Shown piece after piece: positions 1-9,300 of a DNA stretch of 13,946 nucleotides. The notes beneath the pieces were generated by a model. The model did no database searches. It had not been told where the DNA came from and saw only the letters and a list, made by a program, of their open reading frames with translations. A program made the position numbers and the translations under genes. The first letter of the stretch is position 1. Each line of letters begins with the position of its first letter. Origin of the DNA: Acidisarcina sp. (lineage in GTDB: Bacteria > Acidobacteriota > Blastocatellia > Pyrinomonadales > Pyrinomonadaceae); the NCBI GenBank assembly GCA_021155145.1, contig JAJNPX010000516.1, positions 1-13,946 on the forward strand. Direction: 5' to 3'.

Positions 1-968
1 GCCGCGGGCGAAGACGTCGCCGGGCCGGTAACACCACTCAGCGATTTTATATAGGCCACAAGCGACACCAGTTGTTCTTCCGTAACCTGCCCCTTGAACG
101 TAGGCATGATCGGCTGATACCCCTCGACGATCTGTGCTCCCGGATTCAATATCGAATTTCGGATATAGGCTTCGTCCGCGATCACCGACTGCCCGCCTAC
201 GAGTTTTACTTCCTTGTTAAATATACCCTCGAGTTTCGCACCACGCTGATCCGCACCGCCCTGATGGCATGATGCACATCCAAGCTTGTTCTGGAAGAGG
301 TCTTGTCCCTGCTGAACGGGCGTCTGGCCCGATTCGTTTCCGGCAAGCCAGTTGTCAAAGTCGCGCTGCTCCATCACATAGACCCAGCCGCCCATGCCGG
401 AGTGGTTGAGGCCACAGTACTCCGCACAGTACAAGTGATACTTGCCGGGCTTAGTCGCCTCGAACCAGAGGTATGTGTAGCGCCCGGGAACGACGTCGGC
501 CTTCGTTCGAAACGCAGGTATCGAAAAATCGTGAAGCACGTCCTCGGTCGTCATCGTCAGTTTGACCTTTCGGCCGACCGGCACGTGGAGTTCATTTATC
601 TCCCGCTGGCCTGTAGCGTGCTGGAGCTTCCACATCCACTGCTTACCGACGACATACACGTCCATCGCCTCATCCGGCATACGATACTGGTTGTAGTAAA
701 CGTACGCTCCGCCTAGGAAAATGGTCATCGAAATGACGAACGGGATGATCGACCAAACCGTCTCGAGTACGATCGAACCGTGCATCTCATCCGGCGTGGC
801 AAATTTTTCCTTTTCGCGGTACTTGACCGCGAAAATGAAGATCGCCACGACGATCGGGACCGTGAACGCCACGCTTACAAGGATCAGATAGAAATATAGT
901 GCATCTACCTGCCAAGCAAAGCTCGACGCCGCATCTGGAAACAATGGTACCCACGAACTCGTTTGCAT
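1..968 (-). CDS. coxB: Cytochrome c oxidase subunit II with fused cytochrome c domain (caa3 type), 3' end cut off
   Basis: Subunit II of a haem-copper oxidase: it accepts electrons at the binuclear CuA centre on the outer face of the membrane and passes them to subunit I. My translation of the minus strand gives 322 codons with no stop before the window edge. Two membrane spans lie at about residues 20-50 and 66-91, the second with the family motif VWSIIPF. The CuA domain has its ligands in place: His146, then Cys181, Glu183, Cys185, His189 and Met192 in CAEYCGLNHSGM. A class I cytochrome c domain follows, with CASCH at 231-235 and probable axial Met288, which marks a caa3-type enzyme able to take electrons from a haem partner. 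The ATG lies 7 bases after the SCO stop and has no strong ribosome binding site. Only the extreme C-terminus is missing. Subunit I is expected just beyond the left edge. Confidence 0.95.
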   Translation of the reverse strand, partial: MQTSSWVPLFPDAASSFAWQVDALYFYLILVSVAFTVPIVVAIFIFAVKYREKEKFATPDEMHGSIVLETVWSIIPFVISMTIFLGGAYVYYNQYRMPDEAMDVYVVGKQWMWKLQHATGQREINELHVPVGRKVKLTMTTEDVLHDFSIPAFRTKADVVPGRYTYLWFEATKPGKYHLYCAEYCGLNHSGMGGWVYVMEQRDFDNWLAGNESGQTPVQQGQDLFQNKLGCASCHQGGADQRGAKLEGIFNKEVKLVGGQSVIADEAYIRNSILNPGAQIVEGYQPIMPTFKGQVTEEQLVSLVAYIKSLSGVTGPATSSPA

Positions 969-975
969 AATCTGA

Positions 976-1893
976 TCAAGCGGAAAGCTCACCGGCTCCC
1001 GCTTCTTTGCCTTTGTTTCGGCGCCAAAATACAAAACCCATAAGTCCTAAACCGAGAAGCGTGGCAACCGCCGCTATCCGCATCGCACTCAGGATCTGGA
1101 AGCCATATTTGCCGGTCGATGGATCGTAGTGAAAACAGTAGAGCAGCAGCTCATCCGCAACGCTGCCAACCTTGTTCTCCGCAGATTCGATGATGCCGAG
1201 CTTCAGGTCCTTCGGCGAATAGTCGATGCCGTAGAAATATCGCGACAATTTCCCTTCCGGAGTGGCGATCATTATCGCACTCCCGTGGGCGAACTGCTGG
1301 CTCTTTTCGTCCCACTCGTAGTCGAAACCGACCGCCTCGGTTAGCTGATCGATCGATCCCTGGGTCCCGGTGAGAAAATGCCATCCCTTCTCGGTTCCCG
1401 GGCGGCCGTATCGCTCCATATAGGAGGCCTTCTTGTTCTTTGCCAGGTCCGGCTTGTCGAACTCTTTCGCGTCAAAGCTGACGGCCAGAACGTCAAACTC
1501 CTCGCCGGCATTGAACGAGACGCCCTTAAGAGCCCCCGTCAGCCCGTTGAGCACCTGATTGCAGAGCATCGGGCACTCGTAGTAGACCACCGCGATGATC
1601 ACGGGACGGCCCTTTCCAAAGTAATCGCCGAGCTTTACCGTCTGACCGTTCTCGTCTCTGAACTCGGCCGCGAGCGGTACTGGTTCACCAAGCCTCTGAT
1701 GGATACCAACCTTCTTGAGCGGTTCCGGCAGGCCGTTGGATGTGCCCTGCGACGGATCGTAGTACTTTGGCGAATAGAGAGGTGAATTATAGTGCTCGCT
1801 CTTCTGGCCCGATACGAATATCGAACATAGCGACATCAACACCGCTACTGCGATCGAACTGCTGATCATTCGGGTTGTGTATTGCATGTTCAT
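976..1893 (-). CDS. SCO1/SenC-family copper chaperone, membrane anchored
   Basis: A thioredoxin-fold protein whose family delivers copper to the CuA site of subunit II, or reduces its cysteines, in the periplasm. The copper-binding set is complete: CPMLC at Cys107/Cys111 and His203 (numbered from the ATG). A signal peptide or anchor spans about residues 8-29, and a second hydrophobic segment at about 271-291 is followed by RRNK, so the protein is probably anchored at its C-terminus. The stretch YCFHYDPSTGKY before that segment resembles SCO proteins encoded beside quinol or cytochrome oxidase clusters. The frame could open at a TTG at 1908, but the ATG at 1893 has GACAGG seven bases upstream, so I prefer it (305 residues). 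It lies between the 179-residue gene and coxB, its likely client. Confidence 0.92.
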   Translation of the reverse strand: MNMQYTTRMISSSIAVAVLMSLCSIFVSGQKSEHYNSPLYSPKYYDPSQGTSNGLPEPLKKVGIHQRLGEPVPLAAEFRDENGQTVKLGDYFGKGRPVIIAVVYYECPMLCNQVLNGLTGALKGVSFNAGEEFDVLAVSFDAKEFDKPDLAKNKKASYMERYGRPGTEKGWHFLTGTQGSIDQLTEAVGFDYEWDEKSQQFAHGSAIMIATPEGKLSRYFYGIDYSPKDLKLGIIESAENKVGSVADELLLYCFHYDPSTGKYGFQILSAMRIAAVATLLGLGLMGFVFWRRNKGKEAGAGELSA

Positions 1894-1917
1894 ACCAATG
1901 CCTGTCAATTGCTTTGA

Positions 1918-2457
1918 CTATCTACGTCTGTCGGTGGCGACACGCCCGGAGCTCGCATCCGAGAACCGTAGCTTGGAATCTGCGAACAGTTTTTCGGCCT
2001 CGGGCCCGGATCTCGCCTTAAGGTTGCGCTCCAGCACCTTGGCCTTTGCTTCCTCGATGGGCAGGGCGGTGACGGCTCCGGTCGCCTTGTCCTTCATCCC
2101 TTTTTCCCAGACTTCCTTATATTCCTTCTGAAGTTCCCACCATTCGGACTGCGGTGCCCTTAACTCAAGGTTTATCCGGCCTTTCGTGCCATCGACACCA
2201 AAACCGGGCGCCGCCTGCAGCCTCGGCTCGGACGGCAGACGCTCCTTATCGCTCATCGCCATCGGATTGTCAGATGCCTTCTCGATCTTTGCCTGGTCCT
2301 CGAACACACCGAGCAGAGCCCACATCAGGCCGAACGTGATCACGATAAGCAAGAACAAGCCCACGGCAAAATATACGATCCCGCGAAAGCCGATGACGTT
2401 TTGCTCGTATGGCTTTTCGAAATCTACGAACGACTTTTCGTGTTTTGTCGCACCCAT
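1918..2457 (-). CDS. Single-span membrane protein in the ActG position of the ACIII cluster, function unknown
   Basis: A 179-residue protein I cannot assign by catalytic motif. It has a charged N-terminus, one membrane span at about residues 26-50, and a long hydrophilic C-terminal part with no haem, Fe-S or copper motif. Residues 74-81 read LPSEPRLQ, followed by a Trp/Glu/Lys-rich stretch and then an ALPIEEAKAKVLE helix. The EPRLQ plus IPI/LPI pattern recurs, from memory, in small proteins encoded beside SCO and oxidase genes in several phyla. The ATG begins 4 bases after the actF stop, so the gene is translated within the respiratory operon. By position it could be an accessory ACIII subunit comparable to the ActG of Rhodothermus marinus, or an assembly factor for the oxidase. 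Both are inferences from context. Confidence 0.85.
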   Translation of the reverse strand: MGATKHEKSFVDFEKPYEQNVIGFRGIVYFAVGLFLLIVITFGLMWALLGVFEDQAKIEKASDNPMAMSDKERLPSEPRLQAAPGFGVDGTKGRINLELRAPQSEWWELQKEYKEVWEKGMKDKATGAVTALPIEEAKAKVLERNLKARSGPEAEKLFADSKLRFSDASSGRVATDRRR

Positions 2458-2461
2458 AATT

Positions 2462-3673
2462 CTAATGTCCGTGGCCGTGCTCGATCGCCTTTTCCAGGAA
2501 CGGGTCCATGACAGGGACGAGCGGCCGATTCATCAATTGGCCAAAGAAATACCAGAGCCATATACCGCCTACGGCGACCGGACCGGCAATATCGAGCCAG
2601 CTGAAACTCTCAGACAAGATAAGGCTCTCACCATGCGTCGCTATCCGCGGACTCGGGCTGATAAGAAAGTACATATCCACCAGCCGCATAAAGAGTATGA
2701 ACATCGCGATCGACGACAGCATCTTCGAATTTTTCTTCCAATCCTGCCGCAGGAGGAAAAGATACGGAAAAGCAAAATGGAAGAGTATCAAGATCATTCC
2801 GACCCAGAACCAGCCCGTCGTCATCCGCACCAGATACCAGCCCGTTTCCTCGGGAATATTTCCCGAATAGATGATCAGAAGCTGGGAGAAATTGAAATAA
2901 GCCCAGATCATGACCAAGGCAAGCACCAATTTCCCTATGTCATGGAAGTGGCGTTTGCCGATCACACGGTTCATCGGGGACCGGTCGCCAAGGTACGCGA
3001 GCATCAGGACCGCAAAACAAAATGTGCTCAAAGCCCATCCCGCGACAAACAGGAGGCCCCAGATCGTCGAGAACCAGTGCGGGTCGAGCGACATCACCCA
3101 ATCGACGGTGGCAAGCGAGATCACCAGAACGTAGACCACCATTGTCGGGCCGGAGAATCTTGTCGCCAGGCCGAGCCACTTCGCCGCTTCTTCATGATCG
3201 GCAGACTTATCCTGCTTGGCCGACCAGTCATTGAGCAGATAGGTCATCACCCCGAACAAGACGAAATAACCGACCCCGCGAACGATCCACCAAAATGGCG
3301 TCTGGTAGGCGCCGCGCCCGATCACCGTGAAATCGTCCGGCGGCAGGTGGGTCCACTCGTAAAGGCTGGTCACACCTATCGCAAGCGGCAGCCACATCAG
3401 AAACACGACCGGCAACACGCGCGACGCGGCCTCAACGATGCGCCGGATGACGACGCCCCATGCACCGCCGGTCAGGTACTGCAGCATCGTGATGCCGATA
3501 CCCCCGATCGTGATCCCGCCCCAAAACACGAACCCAAGGAGCCAGGAGCGGAGGCCCTGCTCTACATTGAAATACGTGCCGACCGCCCATACGATCAGGC
3601 CGATACCGCCCACACCGAGCGCGATGGTGCGAAAACGGTTAAGATCTGCCGGTGCGTTGTAATTCTCAGCCAT
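2462..3673 (-). CDS. actF: ACIII subunit ActF, NrfD-like integral membrane protein
   Basis: The second large membrane subunit of Alternative Complex III, distantly related to NrfD/PsrC and to ActC. It is 403 residues with about ten hydrophobic spans, a usual length for the family. The stretch TVDWVMSLDPHWFSTIWG at about 189-206 is characteristic of proteins annotated as quinol:cytochrome c oxidoreductase membrane subunit 2. The C-terminus is His-rich (EHGHGH). ActF packs beside ActC in the known ACIII structures, and ActC is the better-supported quinol site; any proton-conducting role of ActF remains debated. The ATG overlaps the actE stop by one base (TAATG) and has a good ribosome binding site inside the actE 3' end, which points to translational coupling. 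Confidence 0.93.
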   Translation of the reverse strand: MAENYNAPADLNRFRTIALGVGGIGLIVWAVGTYFNVEQGLRSWLLGFVFWGGITIGGIGITMLQYLTGGAWGVVIRRIVEAASRVLPVVFLMWLPLAIGVTSLYEWTHLPPDDFTVIGRGAYQTPFWWIVRGVGYFVLFGVMTYLLNDWSAKQDKSADHEEAAKWLGLATRFSGPTMVVYVLVISLATVDWVMSLDPHWFSTIWGLLFVAGWALSTFCFAVLMLAYLGDRSPMNRVIGKRHFHDIGKLVLALVMIWAYFNFSQLLIIYSGNIPEETGWYLVRMTTGWFWVGMILILFHFAFPYLFLLRQDWKKNSKMLSSIAMFILFMRLVDMYFLISPSPRIATHGESLILSESFSWLDIAGPVAVGGIWLWYFFGQLMNRPLVPVMDPFLEKAIEHGHGH

Positions 3674-4356
3674 TACTTAGCACCTCCATGGGTCTCGGCA
3701 GCCGGCGATGCGGCCGGTGCTGCTGTATTCGCATTCATCTTCATCGTTTCGGCGGGGTCCTGGCTGACCTGCAGCGCTCGTATATATGCAACGATAGCCC
3801 AACGGTCCGCTACCGGTATCTGCGCGGCATATCCGTTCATTCTTCCCCAGCCATTCGAAATAACGTCAAAGAAATGGCCGACTGGCGCATTTCTGAGGCG
3901 GTCGTCGTGATAGGTCGGCGGCTTTACGAATCCTCGCCGTACGATCATGCCGTCGCCTGCTCCGACCGGGCCGTGGCAGACTATACAATAAATGTTAAAG
4001 CGGTCCTGGCCGCGGTCGACAAGTTCCTTTGTCACCGGTATCGGAAACTCGGTTATCGCGTTCGGAAAGCTTGTAACGACCGTATTCCCGGATGGGTCGG
4101 TCGTCGAGGCGACCTGTACATTCGGGTCGGGATTGTCGATCTGGCCCGTGTAGAACGCCTTGTTATCCTTCAGAAGGCCGCGAGCCACCGTCCCCTCCGG
4201 AAGATCGCGGGAGGCACGCCCGTCCTTGAAAAAGTCGCTCTTCTTATACGCCTTGTAACGCGGCTGATCCTGCATGTCGAATCGCACACCGCAGCCGGAA
4301 GCCAGAAGGCAGAAGCCAGTAAGCAGGAGGCAGTAAACACCCTTACTCTTCGACAT
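3673..4356 (-). CDS. actE: ACIII subunit ActE, monohaem cytochrome c lipoprotein
   Basis: A periplasmic monohaem cytochrome c of the ACIII complex, thought to pass electrons from ActA towards the oxidase. The haem site is CIVCH at 124-128, with probable axial Met173 in GRMNGYAAQIP. The N-terminus is a lipoprotein signal ending LASGC, with Cys22 the likely lipidated residue. The frame is open further upstream to 4422, but the ATG at 4356 has an AGGAGG six bases upstream and puts the signal peptide at the very N-terminus, so I take it as the start (227 residues). It overlaps the end of actD by 14 bases. An Ala/Pro-rich tail after about residue 208 is probably flexible. Most of the signal peptide is encoded by a heptanucleotide repeat. 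Confidence 0.93.
   Translation of the reverse strand: MSKSKGVYCLLLTGFCLLASGCGVRFDMQDQPRYKAYKKSDFFKDGRASRDLPEGTVARGLLKDNKAFYTGQIDNPDPNVQVASTTDPSGNTVVTSFPNAITEFPIPVTKELVDRGQDRFNIYCIVCHGPVGAGDGMIVRRGFVKPPTYHDDRLRNAPVGHFFDVISNGWGRMNGYAAQIPVADRWAIVAYIRALQVSQDPAETMKMNANTAAPAASPAAETHGGAK
3683..3687 (-). promoter_or_regulatory. Ribosome binding site for actF inside actE
   Basis: GGAGG on the minus strand, nine bases before the actF ATG and within the last codons of actE. It supports the chosen actF start and coupled translation through the one-base overlap. Confidence 0.75.
4294..4335 (-). repeat. Degenerate heptanucleotide tandem repeat within the actE signal peptide
   Basis: Read on the minus strand, six consecutive 7-base units fit a TTCTGSC-like consensus: TACTGCC, TCCTGCT, TACTGGC, TTCTGCC, TTCTGGC and TTCCGGC. 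Three units make 21 bases, so the frame is kept every seven residues. The run encodes about 14 residues of the hydrophobic core of the ActE signal peptide, up to the lipobox. Confidence 0.7.
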
Positions 4357-4876
4357 CGAACACCTCCTGCGGCTTAAGGCCCTGAAGAAATCCCCTGGTT
4401 TCCTCGTAATCGTATTTATCATCTGCGGATTCGATCAACAGGAAAAATTTTTCGCGCGTCGCAAGAGCGAACCTCGGCACATTAAAGACCGGATGATATG
4501 GACGCGGCAGGCCGTTCAGGAACAGCATCCCGAATACCGCCGTGAAGCCCGCAAGAAGGATCGTAAGCTCGTACGCGGGCGGCACAAAAGATATCCAGCT
4601 CAAATACGGGCGCCCGCCGATATTCAGCGGATAATCGATATAGTGGACGAAAACCTGAAGGCTTACGCCCAGCAGGAGTCCGGTGATACCGCCGAAAAAG
4701 ACCAGGACCGGAAGAATGCTTCGCTTGATCCCCAACGCCTCATCGATATCATGGATCGGGAATGGAGAAAACGCATCGGTCCTCACGTAGCCGGCCTCGC
4801 GCACGGCCCGGGCCGCGTCGACAAGCTCGGTCGCCGAATCGAATTCCGCCATTAATCCGTAAAGTTTCTTGTCCAT
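4343..4876 (-). CDS. actD: ACIII subunit ActD (DUF3341 family)
   Basis: A small membrane subunit of Alternative Complex III with no cofactor motif. It is 177 residues with two membrane spans, at about 54-78 and 97-121. The N-terminal domain starts KKLYGLMAEFDSATELVDAA, and the HDIDEALGI segment precedes the first span; both are typical of DUF3341 proteins. The short link between the spans holds an IGGRPYLSW motif. The C-terminal soluble part, FFLLIESADDKYD onward, looks like the usual ActD end. In known structures ActD contacts ActC, ActF and the periplasmic subunits and appears structural. The gene starts 17 bases after the actC stop with only a weak GGCGGG upstream, and its last 14 bases overlap actE. 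Confidence 0.92.
   Translation of the reverse strand: MDKKLYGLMAEFDSATELVDAARAVREAGYVRTDAFSPFPIHDIDEALGIKRSILPVLVFFGGITGLLLGVSLQVFVHYIDYPLNIGGRPYLSWISFVPPAYELTILLAGFTAVFGMLFLNGLPRPYHPVFNVPRFALATREKFFLLIESADDKYDYEETRGFLQGLKPQEVFDVEE
4363..4368 (-). promoter_or_regulatory. Strong ribosome binding site that decides the actE start
   Basis: A full AGGAGG on the minus strand, six bases before the ATG at 4356 and inside the end of actD. It fixes actE at 4356 rather than at the longer open frame beginning at 4422, which has no comparable site and would bury the lipoprotein signal. Confidence 0.85.
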
Positions 4877-4893
4877 ATCAAAATACGCCCGCC

Positions 4894-6354
4894 TTAAGCT
4901 TCCGACTCCGAATTTGGCGGTTCGGTCCGTTCGTAGGTGTATTCGACCTCTAATACGCTCTCGTCGAAATCCTGCTGGTGCCCGTGTACGTTCGCCTCAG
5001 GCAAAAGGGTGCGAACCTCAAAGATCGAAATGATCGGCAGGAACCTCACGAACAGGTAGATCAGTGAGAAGAAAAAGCCCAGTGTGCCGACAAACATCGA
5101 AATGTCGAAGATCGTTGGTGCATACATCGCCCATGACGACGGCAGAAAATCGCGATTCAAGCTGGTGATAATGATCACGAATCTCTCGAGCCACATTCCG
5201 ATGCTGACTATGATAGAAATTACGAAGAGCCAGAACGGGCTTTCGCGAAAACGCTTGAACCAAAGGAACTGGATCGAGATGCCGTTACAAAAGATCAACA
5301 TCCAGTAAAACAGCCAGTAAGGCCCTTCCCAGATGCGGTTCTTGACCATGAAGACCTCGTATTGGGACGAACTGTACCAGCCGAAGAACGCCTCCATCGC
5401 ATAGCCGTAAACTACGATCAGGCCAGTAGCGAGCATCACCTTACCCATGTAGTTCAAATGGGTATCGGTGATGAAATCCTTCATGTTGTACCAGACGCGC
5501 AAGGGTATGCAGAGAATGAGCACCATCGCGAAGCCGGCAAAGATCGCACCCGCGACGAAATAGGGCGGGAAGATGGTGGCGTGCCAGCCCGGGATCTGCG
5601 ACACCGAGAAGTCGAACGACACGATCGAGTGCACCGAAAGCACGAGCGGCGTCGAAATGCCCGCCAACAGCAGATACGCGATCTCATAACGGTGCCAATG
5701 GCGGGCAGAACCACGCCAGCCCCATGAGAGCGCCGCGTAGACGAACTTGAACGCCTTGTTCTTCGCACGGTCGCGAAGCGTGGCGAGATCCGGGATCAGG
5801 CCGACATACCAGAACAAGAGCGAGATGGTCGCATAGGTCGATACCGCGAAAACGTCCCATACCAGCGGCGAGCGAAAGTTCGGCCATATGCCCATCACAT
5901 TCGGATAGGGGAACAGCCAATAGGCGGCCAGCCACGGTCGGCCAGTATGCAGCAGCGGGAAGATCGCCGCGTTCGCAACGGCAAATAGCGTCATCGCCTC
6001 GGCAAACCGGTTGATCGATGTGCGCCATTTCTGATTGAGCAGTAGGAGGATGGCGGAGATAAGCGTTCCGGCGTGCCCGATACCGATCCACCAGACAAAG
6101 TTAATGATCGGAAATGCCCATCCAACCGGCTGGTTGTTCCCGAAAATGCCCATACCCTTGGCCAAAAGGTACCCGACCGTCACGACGAGCAGCTGAGCCA
6201 CCATGAATGCGATACCGAACCCGACAAACCAGTGCCACGGCGTCTTTTTCTTCAGGGTGACGTCGCCGATCTTGTCGGAAACCGTCCCAAGCGTATGGTC
6301 GCCCTCGACCATCGGCGGATAAATGCGTTTTTGAATTCGCTCAAGCTCTTGCAT
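4894..6354 (-). CDS. actC: ACIII subunit ActC, NrfD/PsrC-like quinol-oxidising membrane subunit
   Basis: The main quinol-interacting subunit of Alternative Complex III, belonging to the NrfD/PsrC family. It is 486 residues with about ten membrane spans. Recognisable family stretches are WWIGIGHAGTLISA at about 88-101 (His94) and IFPLLHTGRPW at 131-141. His136 and Asp167 sit where a His/Asp pair has been proposed to line the quinol site in characterised ACIII, though I recall the numbering only approximately. A cytoplasmic N-terminal tail of about 40 residues and an acidic C-terminal tail (DESVLEVEYTYE) flank the membrane part. The ATG directly follows the actB stop (TAAATG), so the two partners are probably made in a fixed ratio. 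Quinol oxidised here should feed the [3Fe-4S] cluster of ActB. Confidence 0.95.
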   Translation of the reverse strand: MQELERIQKRIYPPMVEGDHTLGTVSDKIGDVTLKKKTPWHWFVGFGIAFMVAQLLVVTVGYLLAKGMGIFGNNQPVGWAFPIINFVWWIGIGHAGTLISAILLLLNQKWRTSINRFAEAMTLFAVANAAIFPLLHTGRPWLAAYWLFPYPNVMGIWPNFRSPLVWDVFAVSTYATISLLFWYVGLIPDLATLRDRAKNKAFKFVYAALSWGWRGSARHWHRYEIAYLLLAGISTPLVLSVHSIVSFDFSVSQIPGWHATIFPPYFVAGAIFAGFAMVLILCIPLRVWYNMKDFITDTHLNYMGKVMLATGLIVVYGYAMEAFFGWYSSSQYEVFMVKNRIWEGPYWLFYWMLIFCNGISIQFLWFKRFRESPFWLFVISIIVSIGMWLERFVIIITSLNRDFLPSSWAMYAPTIFDISMFVGTLGFFFSLIYLFVRFLPIISIFEVRTLLPEANVHGHQQDFDESVLEVEYTYERTEPPNSESEA

Positions 6355-9300
6355 TTAGTGTGCTTCGCCTCCCGCTTTTGTCTCGCCTTCCTTCTTCTCT
6401 TTAGTGCCGTGAGACTTGGGGATCGGGAGCGGCCGGTAATCCGGCATTTCCTTGTTCTGATTCTTAAGCCCGGCGAGATATGTCGTTCGCGGTTGAGTAT
6501 TCAGTTCGTTCAAAAGGGTGTAGTCGCGATGGTCCTTCTTGACCTTTGCGATCTTGCTCAGCGGGTCGTTCATATCGCCGAAGACGATCGCGTCGGTCGG
6601 GCAGACCGCCTGACAAGCGGTGACGATCTCGCCGTCGCGAACACGGCGTCCGTCCTTTTCGGCCTCGATACGGGCCGCGGCGATACGCTGTGTGCAGTAT
6701 GTGCACTTCTCCATTACACCGCGGCTGCGGATCGAAACTTCCGGATTTCGGAGCAGCTTGTACTGCGGCGTATCCCAATCCTGGTAGAGAAGGAAGTTAA
6801 ACCTTCTCACCTTGTATGGACAGTTGTTGGAACAATATCGGGTTCCGACACAGCGGTTATAGACCATGTCGTTCAGCCCCTCAGGATTATGAACCGTTGC
6901 CGTCACCGGACAGACGACCTCGCACGGGGCCTGCTCGCACTGCATGCACGGCAGCGGCTGAAATGCGACGCCGCCCGGATTGTTGATATCGGTTCCAGAG
7001 TAATACGCATCTACCCGGAGCCAGTGCATCTCCCTGCTCTTTGCTACCTGCTCCTTGCCGACCACGGGGATGTTGTTCTCCGCCTGACACGCGACCACGC
7101 AGGCATTGCAGCCGACGCAGGAGTTGAGGTCGATCGACATCGCCCACTTGTGATTCTTGGCGTACCATTCCTGATATGTGTCGGTCCCGGTCGCCGTGTC
7201 ATACATCGTTTTCGAGTACTCGTCCGGCTGATGGCCCATATCCGGGTTGGCCTCGAACACATCGAGGTCGAACGTCCGAAGTATGTCGCGCCCCTCCATA
7301 TTGAAATGGATCTGCGTCGAAGCTATCGTCGTCTGTTCACCGGTCTTGGCAATATCGCCGAACCCGAGATACATCGCATCGGACCTTTGTACATCAAAGG
7401 TGCTGTACCCGAGCCCGGTGCCTATTTTGCCGGCACGCGTGCGTCCGTAACCCATATATATGGTCACGACGTCGTCGGGCTGGCCAGGCGAGATCCACAC
7501 CGGGACCGGTTTCTCGATCGTGCCGCCCTGAAACTTGAGGGTGACCAGATCCGACGTCATATTATTTCCGTACGTATTTACGAATGCGATGCCACGTTCA
7601 CCGCCGGAGATCTCGTCCGGGTCGTTCCCGCGATTCAAATTAAGTTTCGCAGCGGTCGCGGGGCTGACAAGCGCGACGTTATCCCATGTAATCTTTGAGA
7701 TCGGGTTCGGCAGCTCCTGCAGCCAGCCGTTATTCGCAAAGCGGCCATCATAGATCGTCGGATCGGGGAGTATCGATATCTCGACCTGGCCGGTTCCCGA
7801 CGGTCCGGCCTGCGGCTGGTTAAGGAACGCCGCATTGGCTGACAGCGTCCTTGTCGGGAATGCCGTGTTTGGGACAAAGCCGTCGTGAACTGCCTTTCGC
7901 CAGTTGTCCTCGAACGTTTTCGGAGCGGCCGCGGGTGCAGGCCCGGTGGGCGTGCCTACAGGTGTTACTTCAGTACGCACAGCTTCCGCGGTCTCCGGCG
8001 TTCGGGCTGGTGCGGCAGCGTTCTGTCTCGACGCTGCGGCCGAGATATTCTGACCCTGCCAGTATTCCTTGACGATGTCGTAATCCTTTCGGTCGTAATT
8101 TTCCCGAAAGAAGAGCTGAACGACCTCGTGAGCATTGCGGCTGTCGTAGAGCGGCTGGACCAGCGGCTGGACGATGGTTGCGGTGCCGTCGTACGCACGT
8201 GTATCGCTCCACGATTCTAGATAGTGCTTGGCCGAGACGTGCCAGTGGCAGATCTCAGAGGTCTCATCGACGTGCTCGCTGAGATGGATCCTAAGCGGCA
8301 CCTTGTCGAGCCGCTGCTTGTTCAACTTGAGGTCGGCGGGTGTGTTGTAGGCCGGATTTCCGCCAAGGATAACGAGGGTCTTAACCGTCCCGGCATCGAT
8401 CTCGGCAACAAGCTCGCGAAGCTGTTCGATCTGTGTTTTCTCCGATGGCGTCAGCGGATCGGTATAAACGACCGTTTGCCCGACATTGCCGAGAGTCGAA
8501 TTGATCGCATGGGCAATGGCATGAACGACCGGCGGCTGATTGTCTCCCGGTATCACGACCGAACGGCCCTTGTGCTCGCTCAGGTCCTTCGCAAGCGCGG
8601 CTATCCACGCGGCGTTGTCCGTGTAAGTCGATGATGCGCCGCCGACGCCGACGGCCGCCGCGATCGCCCTGGCTATCTCAGGCATCTGGCTCGGTTTTAC
8701 GGCAAGCCGGTGATCCGCCTTTGCACCTGTAAGGGTCGTCGTCGTTTCTATCGCGTAAAGGCGGTTGATCTCCCGTTTCTCCTCGGTCAGTGCACGTCCC
8801 TTCGCAAAATCCTTTGCGTACCGGACGTTGAACGCCGAGAAAAGGTCCGCATCGAGCGTAAGTATTCGCTCGGCATTCGCAAGCCTATAGATCGTGTTGA
8901 CCGGCGAACCGAGGGCAAGCTTTGCCCCGGCGATCGCATTGTCCTTGTTTACCGGTTCGTATTGATACCATTTGGCGTTCGGCATTTCGCCCGAAAGCCG
9001 CCGGAATTGGTCCTGAAGCGTTGGCGACGTGACCGTCTCCGTCAGGAACCTGACGCCGGCTCCGCCGTCCTTGGCGGCCTCGCCGACCGCCGCTCGGACT
9101 GCCGTCGAGAAATCCTGCCAGCTCTTGGGTGTTCCGCGATACAACGTTTCCTGCGAGCGGTCGGGGTCATACATCCCGAGCAGCGAGGCCTGTGCGTAAA
9201 CGTCTGTCGCTCCGAGGCTTCCCGGATGTTCGGGATTTCCCTCGATCTTAATCGGACGCCCATCAAAAGATTTTGCAAGCAGGCCTGTGCCGATACCGCC

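Noticed and set aside
1894..1908. TTG start for the SCO gene
   Set aside because: The ATG at 1893 has a better placed GACAGG and gives a normal signal peptide. The TTG remains possible.
2186..3910. 574-codon open frame on the plus strand
   Set aside because: It lies opposite actF and part of actE, whose protein sequences are clearly recognisable. Its translation is rich in Arg, His, Pro and Asp with no family motif, as expected of an antisense frame.
4357..4422. Longer N-terminus for actE starting at 4422
   Set aside because: It would put 22 Arg-rich residues ahead of a lipoprotein signal and lie mostly inside actD, while the ATG at 4356 has a perfect AGGAGG.
6073..7698. 541-codon open frame on the plus strand
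   Set aside because: It is antisense to actB and actC. The cysteine and membrane motifs lie on the other strand, and this frame shows no domain or credible start signal.
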